A stretch of DNA of 64,000 nucleotides from Psychrobacter sp. I-STPA6b (GCF_020662265.1 NZ_VEWM01000080.1:124001-188000), one strand, 5' to 3'; counted from the first letter of the stretch, positions 28,438 to 38,336 are shown. Translations and numbers: made by a program. The notes: a model not told the origin generated them from the sequence alone.

Positions 28438-28480
28438 TTTCTGCCCTAGACCCTGCCAGTGGGAGGGGTTTGGACAGAAA
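28438..28480. repeat. GC-rich imperfect hairpin between corA and a lipoprotein gene
   Basis: TTTCTGCCCTAGACCC can pair with GGGGTTTGGACAGAAA, with two mismatches and a loop of about 11 bases. No T run follows on either strand, so it is a poor terminator. It may be a dispersed repeat. Confidence 0.55.
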
Positions 28481-28507
28481 ATAGCATACTGCCCAAATAA
28501 AGGTGAG

Positions 28508-29032
28508 TTACTGACAACCAGACAAAACTTCTTTATTAAAGTTGGATTTATATCTACCAAAGTCTTGTTGCAGAATATCTTTCACTTTTTGCGTATCATC
28601 AATCTCTTTATAATAAGAATCTATAGTATATGATGGAAACTTAGCTTCGATATACTCAGTAGCAAATTTCCTTTGTAAACTTTTGATAATATTATTATTT
28701 TTAAAAACAATAAAACTTTGGTAACCACCCACACCCGAATCATTAAACAATGTGGTTAAGGACAGACAGCGACCATTTTGTAATTTAAATACCTCTACAG
28801 TTTGATAAAGTATAGCCCCTCCCGCACTAGACTCATCAGGGGACTTACCATTGGTCACATCAAAACCATCTTCTAATATTTGGATAGGCTGAATACCTAT
28901 ATCTACTCTTTGTCCTGAAATAAACTGCTCAAAGGCTATTTCTTCTAAATTCTGATTTGTATTGTTAAGGTTAACACATGAAACAGTTAATAACGCCATA
29001 ATAGATAAAACATGATATTTATATTTTTTCAT
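28508..29032 (-). CDS. Putative lipoprotein of unknown function
   Basis: 174 aa. The N-terminal MKKYKYHVLSIMALLTVSC is a lipoprotein signal with lipobox LTVSC (Cys19). The mature part has no recognised domain; it has an AGGAILYQT stretch and a Cys-containing end (LSGCQ). AT-rich compared with corA and folD, suggesting later acquisition, but no mobility gene is near. Stands alone between corA (converging) and folD. Confidence 0.7.
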   Translation of the reverse strand: MKKYKYHVLSIMALLTVSCVNLNNTNQNLEEIAFEQFISGQRVDIGIQPIQILEDGFDVTNGKSPDESSAGGAILYQTVEVFKLQNGRCLSLTTLFNDSGVGGYQSFIVFKNNNIIKSLQRKFATEYIEAKFPSYTIDSYYKEIDDTQKVKDILQQDFGRYKSNFNKEVLSGCQ

Positions 29033-29087
29033 AGTATTACTTTGATAATATTTTAGACTTTATCTAATTTAATAATAAATATTTCTT

Positions 29088-29126
29088 AATAAAAACCTCT
29101 CTTTATTTTAATAAAATAAAGAGAGG
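29088..29126 (-). terminator. Rho-independent terminator of folD
   Basis: Perfect 14-bp stem (29096-29109 with 29113-29126), three-base loop, then TTTTTATT on the minus strand, about 40 bases after the folD stop. Confidence 0.9.
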
Positions 29127-29166
29127 CTCAAGCCTACTGTAAATATTAGAAACTATAAGCTATATT

Positions 29167-30024
29167 CTATCGAATATCAGCAGCTTTCTCTGCTGCCTCA
29201 ACCGTTTGCCGGATAAGCGTATTAATCGTCATCGGACCCACACCACCGGGTACTGGTGTATAAGCACTGGCAACCTCTTCAATACCTGCCAGCTCAATAT
29301 CACCAACCCCTCCAGTATCTCTAGGGTGGAAGCCCGCATCAACTACCACAGCACCTTGTTTAATCCAATCTTTTTTAATCAGCTCAGGCACACCCACTGC
29401 ACCGACGATGACATCTGCACGTCCCACATGCTCTGCAAGATTTTGTGTTTTAGAATGGCAGATGGTTACTGTACAGTTGGCATTGAGTAGCATCTGTGCC
29501 ATTGGCTTACCCAAAATCGCACTACGACCCACAACCACTGCATTTTTTCCTGCCAGCTCAATATCATAATGATTCAGCAGGTGCATGATACCTTGTGGTG
29601 TACATGAACCATAAGCAGGCTCACCCATACTCATACGACCAAAGCCAAGACAAGTGACACCATCAACGTCTTTTTCTAGGCTAATCGCATCAAAGCAAGC
29701 ACGCTCATCAATCTGGCTAGGTACAGGGTGTTGTAACAAAATACCATGCACATCAGGATTGTTATTCAGCTCTTCAATCTTGGCTAATAACTCATCTGTC
29801 GTGGTTGCAGTTGGCATCTCAACTTTAATAGACTCCATACCCACCCGACGGCAGGCATTGCCTTTCATACGTACATATGTGGCTGAAGCAGGATCATCAC
29901 CCACCAAAATGGTTGCTAATATTGGTGTCCGTCCTGTTTTCTCAATAATGCTTTGTACACGCCCACTCAATTCTTGTTCAATCTGTGTAGCAAGCGCCTT
30001 ACCATCAAGTTTTATTGCAGTCAT
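29167..30024 (-). CDS. folD: Bifunctional methylenetetrahydrofolate dehydrogenase/cyclohydrolase FolD
   Basis: 285 aa, normal size. Interconverts methylene-, methenyl- and formyl-tetrahydrofolate with [22 protein letters not shown] contains the catalytic Tyr/Lys region. [20 protein letters not shown], the NADP motif [13 protein letters not shown] and [11 protein letters not shown] are all family signatures. The frame opens at 30063, but the ATG at 30024, with AGGGG just upstream, fits the family start. Confidence 0.97.
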   Translation of the reverse strand: MTAIKLDGKALATQIEQELSGRVQSIIEKTGRTPILATILVGDDPASATYVRMKGNACRRVGMESIKVEMPTATTTDELLAKIEELNNNPDVHGILLQHPVPSQIDERACFDAISLEKDVDGVTCLGFGRMSMGEPAYGSCTPQGIMHLLNHYDIELAGKNAVVVGRSAILGKPMAQMLLNANCTVTICHSKTQNLAEHVGRADVIVGAVGVPELIKKDWIKQGAVVVDAGFHPRDTGGVGDIELAGIEEVASAYTPVPGGVGPMTINTLIRQTVEAAEKAADIR

Positions 30025-30216
30025 ACTATCCCCTATCCTCGCTATTATTAGCCTAATATTCAAACATCATAACTATCAACATCACATGAATGCCCTATGC
30101 CACAAAAAAAATATATATAACCATAGGACATCACATTAACCAATACAGGTTTTATCCTTGCTATTGTACTGAAAATCACACTAAATTTCAGCCATCTATA
30201 AAAAACCTGCATCTAA

Positions 30217-30245
30217 TTGCAAAAACCACTTGTAATTTATAATAT
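30217..30245 (+). promoter_or_regulatory. Candidate promoter of tRNA-Cys
   Basis: TTGCAA at 30217-30222 with overlapping -10 candidates TATAAT (30238-30243, 15-bp spacer) and TAATAT (30240-30245, 17-bp spacer). Confidence 0.5.
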
Positions 30246-30271
30246 ATTTGTTAATATAGTCAGCCTCAAAT

Positions 30272-30345
30272 GGCTGGATAGCAAAGTGGTAATGCACTGG
30301 ACTGCAACTCCATGATCGCCGGTTCGATTCCGGCTCCAGCCTCCA
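30272..30345 (+). tRNA. tRNA-Cys (anticodon GCA)
   Basis: A full cloverleaf can be drawn. The acceptor GGCTGGA pairs with TCCAGCC, the anticodon loop CTGCAAC carries GCA at 30304-30306, and the T-arm is GCCGG-TTCGATT-CCGGC. U73 precedes encoded CCA, the discriminator expected of tRNA-Cys. Confidence 0.97.
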
Positions 30346-30423
30346 AATATTAAGCAAATTTGGGCATTTGATATCTTTTAATAAAATTTTTGATAAAAAA
30401 CTGAATTTTTTTAAAAATTATCA

Positions 30424-30451
30424 TTGCAATTTTATTATAAGCATTTATAAT
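30424..30451 (+). promoter_or_regulatory. Promoter of tRNA-Leu
   Basis: TTGCAA (30424-30429) and TATAAT (30446-30451) at 16-bp spacing, followed by a GC-rich discriminator (AGCGCCC) of the kind found at stringently controlled stable-RNA promoters. Confidence 0.65.
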
Positions 30452-30507
30452 AGCGCCCACTTATCAATAACCAATAAATAACATTGGTTAAAGATAAAAC
30501 AAGTTTT

Positions 30508-30594
30508 GCCCGGGTGGTGAAATTGGTAGACACAAGGGATTTAAAATCCCTCGCTAGAAATAGCGTGCCGGTTCAAGTCCGGCTCCGGGTACCA
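30508..30594 (+). tRNA. tRNA-Leu (anticodon TAA)
   Basis: 87 bases with CCA. Acceptor GCCCGGG pairs with TCCGGGT including G-T ends. The anticodon stem AGGGA/TCCCT encloses TTTAAAA with TAA at 30542-30544. A long variable arm (CGCTAGAAATAGCG) marks it as class II. Decodes UUA. Confidence 0.97.
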
Positions 30595-30600
30595 TATACT

Positions 30601-30632
30601 AAAAGGCTTCCAAGCAATTGGAAGCCTTTTTT
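30601..30632 (+). terminator. Rho-independent terminator after tRNA-Leu
   Basis: Perfect 13-bp stem (30601-30613 with 30618-30630), four-base loop, T run, six bases after the tRNA 3' end. Confidence 0.92.
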
Positions 30633-30773
30633 ATTACTATCTATATTCATAAAAAGCTCAGCAACCTCTCAAAAGAAACCAAAATATATATGAAGTTTCA
30701 TAGAGGGTATATTTTTCAGGATAGGATAAACATCAAAACTAAACTTATCCAAGCCATATTTTTCTAAATTCTT

Positions 30774-31079
30774 CTAATCGGGTACATTGTAGTCGGCATG
30801 GTCAGGACTAAGACCAAATGAAAATACAAACGTTGCCACTGCTGAGTTAACTAAAATAAATATCACATCAATGCGGGTATGTCCTAAAATAAACTGACCT
30901 ATCAACCATGAAACCACCATCATAATGGCAAAAAATACAGCCAAATAGCGAACAATCACAGGATGGGTCAAGCTATAGGGATTTTGTGGCGCAGGTTTTT
31001 TGCTTAATACATATACCCGCACTGCCCAGCCAGATGCGTATGCCAACGTTCCTAATAATAAATAGTTTACAAAGCCCAC
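30774..31079 (-). CDS. Small inner-membrane protein of unknown function
   Basis: 101 aa with three hydrophobic segments (about residues 2-23, 43-66 and 72-91) and a short soluble tail (SPDHADYNVPD). I do not recognise the family. ATG at 31079 has a GGAGGT ribosome site shortly upstream. It follows a lipoprotein gene by about 75 bp on the same strand, so the two may be co-transcribed. Confidence 0.7.
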   Translation of the reverse strand: MGFVNYLLLGTLAYASGWAVRVYVLSKKPAPQNPYSLTHPVIVRYLAVFFAIMMVVSWLIGQFILGHTRIDVIFILVNSAVATFVFSFGLSPDHADYNVPD

Positions 31080-31153
31080 ATTACCTCCATATTTTTTTGC
31101 TCTTATTTACTCACTTCACTTAATCCACTTACTCAACCTTGAGTAGACCCTGA

Positions 31154-31750
31154 TTACTGAACCTGCTCAATCACAATATTTGTCTGTGGTGTGGCTAGCA
31201 AATCCATATTTACATCATCACATGGTACTTGATAAATGGTATTTTCACCTTGATGAATAAAAACAAAAAACTGACTATCCACAAGCGGGTTAGTATTTTG
31301 ATATGCACTAGAAACCTGTGCTAAAACAAGTTTCTTATCAGGTCGTCCAATCATTGCTGTGACATGCTTGATGTCCATAGGAAAGTAACTTTTTGCCTGT
31401 TTAATATCCATTACTTCTAATCGTTCAGGATCATCCCACACTCGCTTAGCTCGAGCAGGCTCTTTCATTTGCATGACCCACTGACCCGCCTGCTGACTAA
31501 TCTTAATTTGTGCTGGTGAGTTATGCACAACTGCATAACACCCCTCAAATTTTTGCAATACTTCTGGACTATTTGCAGTCGATGTTGTCTCAACAATTTG
31601 ATGCTCTGTGTCATCACATCCGCTCAGCACACTCACCATCACAACGACAGTTAATCCACAAATACGACCCAGAGGCTTTGTAGCGTATCTGATAAGTTTT
31701 GGGGAGACTGATGATAAAACTGAAAGGTAACGATTGATTGATGCCATCAT
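31154..31750 (-). CDS. Putative lipoprotein of unknown function
   Basis: 198 aa as drawn from the ATG at 31750. A lipobox LSGC lies near residues 42-45, after a hydrophobic run (LTVVVMVSV), so the mature protein would begin CDDTEHQIV. Forty-odd residues before the Cys is long for a lipoprotein signal; a later start inside the frame is possible, but none has a clear ribosome site. Mature part contains two further Cys (EGCYAVV and QVPCDDV) that could form a disulfide. Function unknown. Confidence 0.65.
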   Translation of the reverse strand: MMASINRYLSVLSSVSPKLIRYATKPLGRICGLTVVVMVSVLSGCDDTEHQIVETTSTANSPEVLQKFEGCYAVVHNSPAQIKISQQAGQWVMQMKEPARAKRVWDDPERLEVMDIKQAKSYFPMDIKHVTAMIGRPDKKLVLAQVSSAYQNTNPLVDSQFFVFIHQGENTIYQVPCDDVNMDLLATPQTNIVIEQVQ

Positions 31751-31932
31751 AAAAAATCTATATTAAAGAGTAAACGAGAATTTTAACAAAATTTGCAAGC
31801 AATTTTGGGTTTTTAGATGACATCTGATGACACAAAAATATCAATCATACCCATTAATAAATTTATTACGCCAGCAATTTTGTTACAATATCTGCCTAAA
31901 TCTGATTTTTTTGATAGCTTAAATGAGGCTCT

Positions 31933-33417
31933 ATGTCTGTTCTTACTGCAAAACCCAATACCACACTGGCATTTACCGATGGTGCATGTAAAGGAAACCC
32001 TGGTGCAGGGGGCTGGGGTGCGTATTTAGTTTTTGCTGATGGGAATACACAAGAGCTTTATGGTGGTGAAGACAATACCACCAATAACCGTATGGAGTTA
32101 ATGGGTGCTATTCAAGCTTTACAACATAGTCCAAAAACGCATCTTTTAGAAATCTGGACAGACTCCAGCTATGTCAAAAATGGCATCACCCAGTGGATAG
32201 CTGGCTGGAAACAAAAAGGCTGGAAAACTGCCAATAAAAAACCTGTTGCTAATCAAGACTTATGGCAACAGCTAGACACACTGTGTCAGTCTCGTCCCGT
32301 TGAATGGCACTGGGTCAAAGGCCATGCTGGTCATGAGGGCAATGAGAAAGCTGATGAGCTTGCCAACAAAGGGGCATCAACTATTATTGACAAGCCAAAT
32401 AATAGTCAAACAGACAACAGCCAGCCAACATTAACCAACACCATGACTGAATCACAAATACCACAAGCACAAGATGACTGGATAAATAGTGACCCACTTG
32501 GGTTTGGTTTATCAGATATAGAGGATATGCCCATGTCTGATATCTCTGCATCTGAGCCAGATATTAACCCTACTGTTAACAATGACCATATCAGTCAGCC
32601 AGTCACATCAGCACCGACCATTTCTGAGCCAGAAGCAATAGACATAGAGACACCTTTTGATGGCGATACCAGCCGTGCCAACCCAAATTTTAAACCGCGA
32701 TTACCTATCCCACATAATAGACATGAAAATGACCGTCAACTTATCATGGATACAGAAACTACGGGACTAGACCCTAATAAAGGTGACCGTATTATTGAAG
32801 TTGGTATTGTAGAGCTGGTTGGGCGTAAGTTCACTGGAGAAAAACTGCATGTCTATATCAACCCTGAGCGTGGTATGGACGAGGAAGTCATTCGTATTCA
32901 TGGTATCTCTGAAGCATTTTTGGCAGATAAACCAACATTTTCGCAAGTTGCACAACAGCTTTATGACTTTATGGCAGGTGCAGAGATTATTGCACATAAT
33001 GCCCCATTTGATATTAGCTTTTTAAGCATGGAGTTTGATAAAGTAGGTCTGACTGACTTTGTACAAACCATACAAGTCACCGACTCATTAATGCTTGCCA
33101 AACACCAATACCCCGGACAAAAAAATACCCTTGATGCACTGGTGCGTCGCCTAAATGTCGGAAAACAAGACCGAACATTTCACGGGGCATTACTTGATGC
33201 TGAAATCTTGGCAGAAGTTTATCTTGCTATGACCGGTGGTCAGGTTTCTCTTGCCATTGATGAAGATACTGTGAGTGATAGTACAGGTGGTGGCCATGCT
33301 TCTTTTGCCCATCTTGCCAGTCAACTTATTTCTTCGCCCACTGATGACAATGCTCACCAAAACTGGCTAAGTGGTCTATCAGAACGTTACCCTGAGTTAT
33401 TAACTCGCTGGGGTTGA
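31933..33417 (+). CDS. rnhA-dnaQ: Fused ribonuclease HI / DNA polymerase III epsilon (proofreading exonuclease)
   Basis: 494 aa in three parts. Residues 8-150 are RNase HI with the catalytic set D16, E55, D77, D141, including [16 protein letters not shown]. Residues 150-262 are a Ser/Asp/Pro-rich acidic linker with no evident fold. Residues 265-440 are a DEDDh exonuclease with D273 and E275 (MDTETTGLD), D360 (HNAPFD), H417 and D422. QVSLAI at 437-442 resembles the beta-clamp-binding motif of epsilon. All catalytic residues of both enzymes are present, so both activities are expected: primer/R-loop RNA removal and replication proofreading. In E. coli the two genes are divergent neighbours; fusion is reported in Moraxellaceae. 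Confidence 0.95.
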   Translation: MSVLTAKPNTTLAFTDGACKGNPGAGGWGAYLVFADGNTQELYGGEDNTTNNRMELMGAIQALQHSPKTHLLEIWTDSSYVKNGITQWIAGWKQKGWKTANKKPVANQDLWQQLDTLCQSRPVEWHWVKGHAGHEGNEKADELANKGASTIIDKPNNSQTDNSQPTLTNTMTESQIPQAQDDWINSDPLGFGLSDIEDMPMSDISASEPDINPTVNNDHISQPVTSAPTISEPEAIDIETPFDGDTSRANPNFKPRLPIPHNRHENDRQLIMDTETTGLDPNKGDRIIEVGIVELVGRKFTGEKLHVYINPERGMDEEVIRIHGISEAFLADKPTFSQVAQQLYDFMAGAEIIAHNAPFDISFLSMEFDKVGLTDFVQTIQVTDSLMLAKHQYPGQKNTLDALVRRLNVGKQDRTFHGALLDAEILAEVYLAMTGGQVSLAIDEDTVSDSTGGGHASFAHLASQLISSPTDDNAHQNWLSGLSERYPELLTRWG

Positions 33418-33660
33418 ATCTATCGTGGCATCATGGTGTAATAAACGCAATCAATAAATACTGTTTATTAAAAGTATTTATGAATAACCATCAAAAATAG
33501 AGCGTGTATATCACAAAAATACACTCTATGAATTGTTTTCGATTATAATCATAGCATCAGCATAAGATAATAAACTGATGTCAAGATAAGAACTGAATGC
33601 TCATCACCCCTAATAGATATTGATATACAACTATATTTGCTTTTTATTGGATCAACAATT

Positions 33661-35340
33661 ATGCTAACTGCAAACAACGCCCCACAAGCTTTAAGTACAA
33701 CCAACTTTGACTTACCATCCCTACATTTATTACGGCAAGAGATTGATACTGCACTTAAAGATGCAGAAACACATCTTAGCGAATTTAACGATGATGAGTC
33801 TCAAGCACCGCTACTACTAGACTCTATAGAAGTTATCACACAACTTGCCTCGGTTTTAGATCTTATCTCTTTAGATGGTGCAAGTGATCTTGCAGAAGTT
33901 ATTGCTGTAAGTATGCAGTCATTATATGATGCAGGCGATAATACAGATCATGAGCTAATTTTAGACATCTCAGAAGGCATCATGACCTTAGACCGTTATA
34001 TTGAGTTTGTACTATTAAAAGAGACTTTAGAGCCCAGCTTGTTAGTACCTGTTATCAACCGCCTCAATTTAGCTGTCGGTCGAGAACAAATCGATGAGAA
34101 AAACTTTAGCATTTACAGCCACTCAAGTGTTTCCATCGCAAATCCAGAACAGAACTATCAACCTCTATCTAAGCTAAAGCTTAATACTCAGCTACTCTCT
34201 ACTGCATATCGTGCAGGACTTGAAGTCGCTCTATCAAAAAATGATGGTATCCTAAGTGAGCAAGAGCAACAAAAGCTATCAGGTATGGCTGAGGCTTGTG
34301 CCATTCCAGCACAGCAGTCAAACTGCTTATTTTGGCAATCTGCGGCCGCCGCAACACGCAATCTAAAAGACATTTTGCCACTATCAAATGCACAAAAACG
34401 CACATTAATCTATCTTGAGCAACAGTTCCATGACTATCTACCAGCAACAGATAAACGCTTTGCAGATTTAGTTAGCTTTGCTTGTAAACGAGAACATGAA
34501 CTAGCTGAAAAGCTTAAAGAACAATATGCTGTTAACCGATTAAGTGATGAGCAACGTGAACAGATGAAGCGCTTCTTATTCGGTCCTAATCGTGAAGTAA
34601 CCAACACATTAAATGAGCTAATCCAAGCAGAAATTAATGTAACTAAAGATAAAGTAGATGCCTTTGTACGAGCAGACAGTGCCAATCCATCACAGGATGA
34701 TGTCTTAGAAATCTCACAAAAACTAGATAGCCTTGGTTCTGTCATGGCTTTATTAAGTCTGCCAAATGCCAGTCAAGCATTAAAATCAGCAGCAGAAGCA
34801 GTCAAACAATGGCAAACGCCAACACCTGAGGATTTTGACGCGCTATTAAGCTCATTGATGGTTGCTGAAAATGCGTCTATCCAAATGGCGAAGTCACACA
34901 CACCTGGTGCGGTTAGATTACCTCTACACAACCCCAACATATCACTATATCAACTAGATACTTCTTACGAAACATTAGTTCGAGAAAGTCGCATTGCCAT
35001 TGCCACAGTCGAGCAAGCCATCAATGAATATATTGCAGATGATCGTAAAGATATCCTAAATCTGCAAAATACACCACAGATGATTCGCCAAGTTGCTGGT
35101 GCTGTATTATTCCTAGGTCTAAAAGATGGTGCTAATATGCTGACTCGTCTTGCTAACTATATGGACAGTCATGTTGTCAATGACAGCAATGTCGTTAGCT
35201 CTGAGTCTCTATCTTATATTGCCGATGTTATGATGGCAATTGATCATCATTTAGAAGGGCTAGAGCATACTCATCCAGTAGGTACACAAGCAATGACGAT
35301 AGGTCATCGTAGTCTAAATAAACTAATGGCTGTTGCTTAA
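33661..35340 (+). CDS. fimL: FimL-like protein (ChpA N-terminal-like helical scaffold)
   Basis: 559 aa, almost all helical, with no catalytic motif and no signal peptide. The layout of repeated helical bundles (about 20-120, 180-300 and 430-550) with Hpt-like sequence but no phosphorylatable His context resembles FimL of Pseudomonas, which is similar to the N-terminus of the chemotaxis kinase ChpA and regulates twitching and cAMP. The frame opens at a TTG at 33637; the ATG at 33661 is preferred. No pil or chp gene is adjacent. The call is from overall character and would need a profile search. Confidence 0.55.
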   Translation: MLTANNAPQALSTTNFDLPSLHLLRQEIDTALKDAETHLSEFNDDESQAPLLLDSIEVITQLASVLDLISLDGASDLAEVIAVSMQSLYDAGDNTDHELILDISEGIMTLDRYIEFVLLKETLEPSLLVPVINRLNLAVGREQIDEKNFSIYSHSSVSIANPEQNYQPLSKLKLNTQLLSTAYRAGLEVALSKNDGILSEQEQQKLSGMAEACAIPAQQSNCLFWQSAAAATRNLKDILPLSNAQKRTLIYLEQQFHDYLPATDKRFADLVSFACKREHELAEKLKEQYAVNRLSDEQREQMKRFLFGPNREVTNTLNELIQAEINVTKDKVDAFVRADSANPSQDDVLEISQKLDSLGSVMALLSLPNASQALKSAAEAVKQWQTPTPEDFDALLSSLMVAENASIQMAKSHTPGAVRLPLHNPNISLYQLDTSYETLVRESRIAIATVEQAINEYIADDRKDILNLQNTPQMIRQVAGAVLFLGLKDGANMLTRLANYMDSHVVNDSNVVSSESLSYIADVMMAIDHHLEGLEHTHPVGTQAMTIGHRSLNKLMAVA

Positions 35341-35429
35341 TCGTACATAAGTACTAAGACCTAAAGATGATTAGTGTTACTTAGTTATCTCCGACCAAGG
35401 TTTTAAGTTAAAAAGCTTGATAATTTTAA

Positions 35430-35464
35430 AAATAGGCTGATATCTAGTTGATGTCAGCCTATTT
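35430..35464 (+). terminator. Possible terminator after the FimL-like gene
   Basis: AAATAGGCTGA (35430-35440) pairs perfectly with TCAGCCTATTT (35454-35464) around 13 bases. The T run is poor, so strength is doubtful. Confidence 0.5.
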
Positions 35465-35585
35465 CACTTATTTCAACTTATTCCATATATGTTCGAAGAA
35501 GACTAAAACAACGACACCTTGGTAACAGCGTCACTGTTTAGTAGTTCTTTGACCATATTTTTTATACTTTTATTGGATATCAATC

Positions 35586-36455
35586 GTGCCTACGTCAACT
35601 ACCCAACTTTCAAAAACCCAGCCTGCCAATACCATTATCTTTAAACAAGATACGGTTTTATGCTTACCTACGAAGTCAGGTTATAGCCCCTATATTGCCT
35701 CATTACCCATATTTAAATCATCACAAGGTAGTGTCGCTTTGAATCTGTCTCAAATTGGGGCTAAAGATATGGGAGCTTTTACTCAGGTAAGTCAGGCCAT
35801 CACCACTACCTTTGCTAAAAAACAGGGTATTACTTGGGATAGTAATGCTCAATTTGTACCTTATCGAGACTTGTTAACTCAGCTTACTGTTAATGAAATC
35901 ACGGCCATTACCCATGCCATGCAACTATTACGCTGGCAAGATGAAACCCAGTTTTGTAGTCGCTGTGCCACAGCCGTTGAGCAACACTCTAGCGGTGAAC
36001 CTGCGATGGTCTGCCCTAGCTGTCATTTGCACCAATATCCACGTATTCAGCCTTGTGTGATTATCGCCATTACTCGCACCAATCCTACCACCCACCAACC
36101 ACAAATTTTGCTTGCTCATCATCACCGCCATAGTAGCCCAGAGCAAAGCCCATTGTATGCCTTGATTTCAGGCTTTGTGGAAGTGGGAGAAAGCCTTGAA
36201 CAAGCCATACACCGTGAAGTGATGGAGGAAGTTGGCGTATCCATTAATAATATCCGCTATATTGACAGTCAACCGTGGCCTTATCCGTCCAATCTAATGC
36301 TGGGTTTTATTGTCGATTATGAGTCAGGGGATATTACCATTGAGCAAGCAGAGCTAAGCGATGCGAAATTTTTTGATGTTAATAATCTGCCTAGAGTTCC
36401 TGATAAAGGCACAATTGCTCGGCAGTTAATTGATATGGTGGTTCAAACATGCTAA
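35586..36455 (+). CDS. nudC: NAD+ diphosphatase / NADH pyrophosphatase NudC (RNA deNADding)
   Basis: 289 aa. Zinc site C124, C127, C143, C146, then a Nudix box at 196-218 (GFVEVGESLEQAIHREVMEE and on), and the NADH-pyrophosphatase signature SQPWPYPSN near 228-236. Cleaves NAD(H) to NMN(H) + AMP and removes NAD caps from RNA. The start is GTG at 35586 with GGAT nearby, so it is moderately sure. Length is a little above E. coli NudC (257 aa) because of the N-terminal part. Confidence 0.95.
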   Translation: MPTSTTQLSKTQPANTIIFKQDTVLCLPTKSGYSPYIASLPIFKSSQGSVALNLSQIGAKDMGAFTQVSQAITTTFAKKQGITWDSNAQFVPYRDLLTQLTVNEITAITHAMQLLRWQDETQFCSRCATAVEQHSSGEPAMVCPSCHLHQYPRIQPCVIIAITRTNPTTHQPQILLAHHHRHSSPEQSPLYALISGFVEVGESLEQAIHREVMEEVGVSINNIRYIDSQPWPYPSNLMLGFIVDYESGDITIEQAELSDAKFFDVNNLPRVPDKGTIARQLIDMVVQTC

Positions 36456-36592
36456 CAGCTAGTAACTCTTAGCTCACCATTTTTCTTTCAGTTTCTGTTA
36501 TATTGCAATTTCTGTTATAATCTGATGTTTTCTAGCCATGCACCTTACTGTAAGCTCGCTACGCCAGAACCCAAATCATATAAAGTTATGTT

Positions 36593-37549
36593 ATGCCCAA
36601 TAACACAGATGCAGATACCATCACAACCTTAAACCTACCTACACATACAAGCACTGCAAATAATGCACAAAGTGCTAATAGTGAGCGTTGTGAGCAAAAC
36701 TCACTAGGCTTGATTCGTCTGCAAAATCTACCCATTTTGTTTGACGAACTGCAACTATCGCAAGCCTCTTTAGACCAACAGCAACTTATCGCCCAAATAG
36801 ATGCTTGCCTACCACAAACCCAATGTGGACTGTGCGACCACCCTGATGGTTGTTTGCCTTATGCCACCGCCATTGTCATGCAAAATGAGGTACATAATAA
36901 ATGCGTCCCTGGTGGGCAACCTGTCAGTGACCATATTGCCGATATATTAGGGCGTTCTTACCTTGAAGCAGTCCCTTCCAAATGGCAGACCAATCCAGAT
37001 ACCCAACGTCCCACTGAAGTACGAGCCATCATTCGTGAAGATGACTGTATTGGCTGTACCAAATGTATCCCTGCCTGCCCTGTTGATGCCATCGTTGGTA
37101 CTGGCAAACACATGCACACCATTTTTACTGACCTATGTACTGGCTGTGAGCTTTGCCTGCCCCCCTGCCCTGTTGATTGCATTGACTTAGTAGAAATTGA
37201 GCGAGCACCAAGTGAACAAGAACGGATGGCAGAACAAAGCCATTTACGGGGTCGTTACCACACTCACCTAAACCGAGTTGCCAAGCAAATGCAGGACAAA
37301 GCCAACGCCAAACCTGTGGTCAGTATGGTACAAGCCAAACTGAACAACGCTACCAGTCAAAGCATTGATATTGACGAGGCACAAGCCAAAAACACCATTG
37401 AGCAAGCCAAACTACGCACCAAAATCAAAAAACTGCAAAAACAGCTATCGGTGCGTGCCAATCCCAAAAAACAAGCCGAACTTGAGCAACTGCAAGCACA
37501 GCTAGAGCAAATCGAAAAGTCGTCAATTCCAATAGGTGAAATAGGTTAA
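36593..37549 (+). CDS. rsxB: RsxB/RnfB-like ferredoxin-type electron transfer protein (stand-alone)
   Basis: 318 aa. One RnfB-type 4Fe-4S site (C78, C81, C87, C104) and two ferredoxin 4Fe-4S sites (C152, C155, C158, C162 and C182, C185, C188, C192). The N-terminal membrane helix of classic RnfB is missing; residues 1-45 are a polar Thr/Asn-rich leader instead. The C-terminal third is a Gln/Ala/Lys coiled coil ([17 protein letters not shown]). No other rnf/rsx gene is present in the window. nth follows 91 bp downstream, echoing the E. coli rsx-nth order. Confidence 0.85.
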   Translation: MPNNTDADTITTLNLPTHTSTANNAQSANSERCEQNSLGLIRLQNLPILFDELQLSQASLDQQQLIAQIDACLPQTQCGLCDHPDGCLPYATAIVMQNEVHNKCVPGGQPVSDHIADILGRSYLEAVPSKWQTNPDTQRPTEVRAIIREDDCIGCTKCIPACPVDAIVGTGKHMHTIFTDLCTGCELCLPPCPVDCIDLVEIERAPSEQERMAEQSHLRGRYHTHLNRVAKQMQDKANAKPVVSMVQAKLNNATSQSIDIDEAQAKNTIEQAKLRTKIKKLQKQLSVRANPKKQAELEQLQAQLEQIEKSSIPIGEIG

Positions 37550-37640
37550 CTTAAATAAAATAGCCAGATAGCTTTTTTAGTTAAGTGAGCCTCATCATTT
37601 TACCCTTTAATTAGCCAACTCAACTGTATAATAAATCCTT

Positions 37641-38336
37641 ATGAGTAAAGCCGTTAAACACAAGACCGCCGATACCCCACCATCAAGACGTATGGCAAAT
37701 GCTAAAGTACGTCCTTTTTTTCAAAAACTGGCTGATACCATTGATGAGCCTGTCACCGAGCTTGAATATAACAGCACTTTTGAGCTGTTAATTGCGGTGA
37801 TACTCTCTGCTCAAGCCACCGATGTCAGCGTCAATATTGCCACTCGCAAACTGTTCCCTGTTGCTAATACCCCTGAGAGCATTTTGGCATTGGGTGAAGA
37901 CGGCTTAAAGGAATATATCAAAACCATCGGACTATATAATGCCAAAGGCAAAAACATCATCAAAACTTGCCAGATGTTAATTGATAAGCATAACAGCCAA
38001 GTACCTGAAACTCGCAAAGAGCTTGAAGCACTGGCAGGGGTCGGACGCAAAACCGCCAATGTGGTGCTAAATACTGCCTTTGGTCAACCAACAATGGCGG
38101 TGGATACACATATTTTTCGGGTGAGTAATCGCACAGGATTGGCAACAGGCAAAACGGTATTGGCGGTAGAAAAAAAGTTGCTTGAGCGTGTTCCAGAAGA
38201 ATTTATTGTTGACGCTCACCATTATTTGATATTACATGGACGTTATACGTGCCAAGCCCGTACGCCAAAATGTGGGGCGTGTCCTGTCTATGAAGAATGT
38301 ATGTTTAAGGATAAGGCAGAGTTTGTGGAAGTATAG
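37641..38336 (+). CDS. nth: Endonuclease III (DNA glycosylase/AP lyase)
   Basis: 231 aa. Helix-hairpin-helix LEALAGVGRKTANVV with catalytic K137, and catalytic D155 in AVDTHIFRV. The C-terminal 4Fe-4S cluster is C204-x6-C211-x2-C214-x5-C220. Removes oxidised pyrimidines and nicks the abasic site. About 20 extra N-terminal residues (basic) compared with E. coli Nth (211 aa). Confidence 0.97.
   Translation: MSKAVKHKTADTPPSRRMANAKVRPFFQKLADTIDEPVTELEYNSTFELLIAVILSAQATDVSVNIATRKLFPVANTPESILALGEDGLKEYIKTIGLYNAKGKNIIKTCQMLIDKHNSQVPETRKELEALAGVGRKTANVVLNTAFGQPTMAVDTHIFRVSNRTGLATGKTVLAVEKKLLERVPEEFIVDAHHYLILHGRYTCQARTPKCGACPVYEECMFKDKAEFVEV

Noticed and set aside
30484..30693. Open frame overlapping tRNA-Leu
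   Set aside because: It runs through the tRNA and its terminator; the cloverleaf is complete, so the frame is chance.
33497..33530. Possible terminator after rnhA-dnaQ
   Set aside because: The stem has a two-base bulge and only a broken T run; not strong enough to list.
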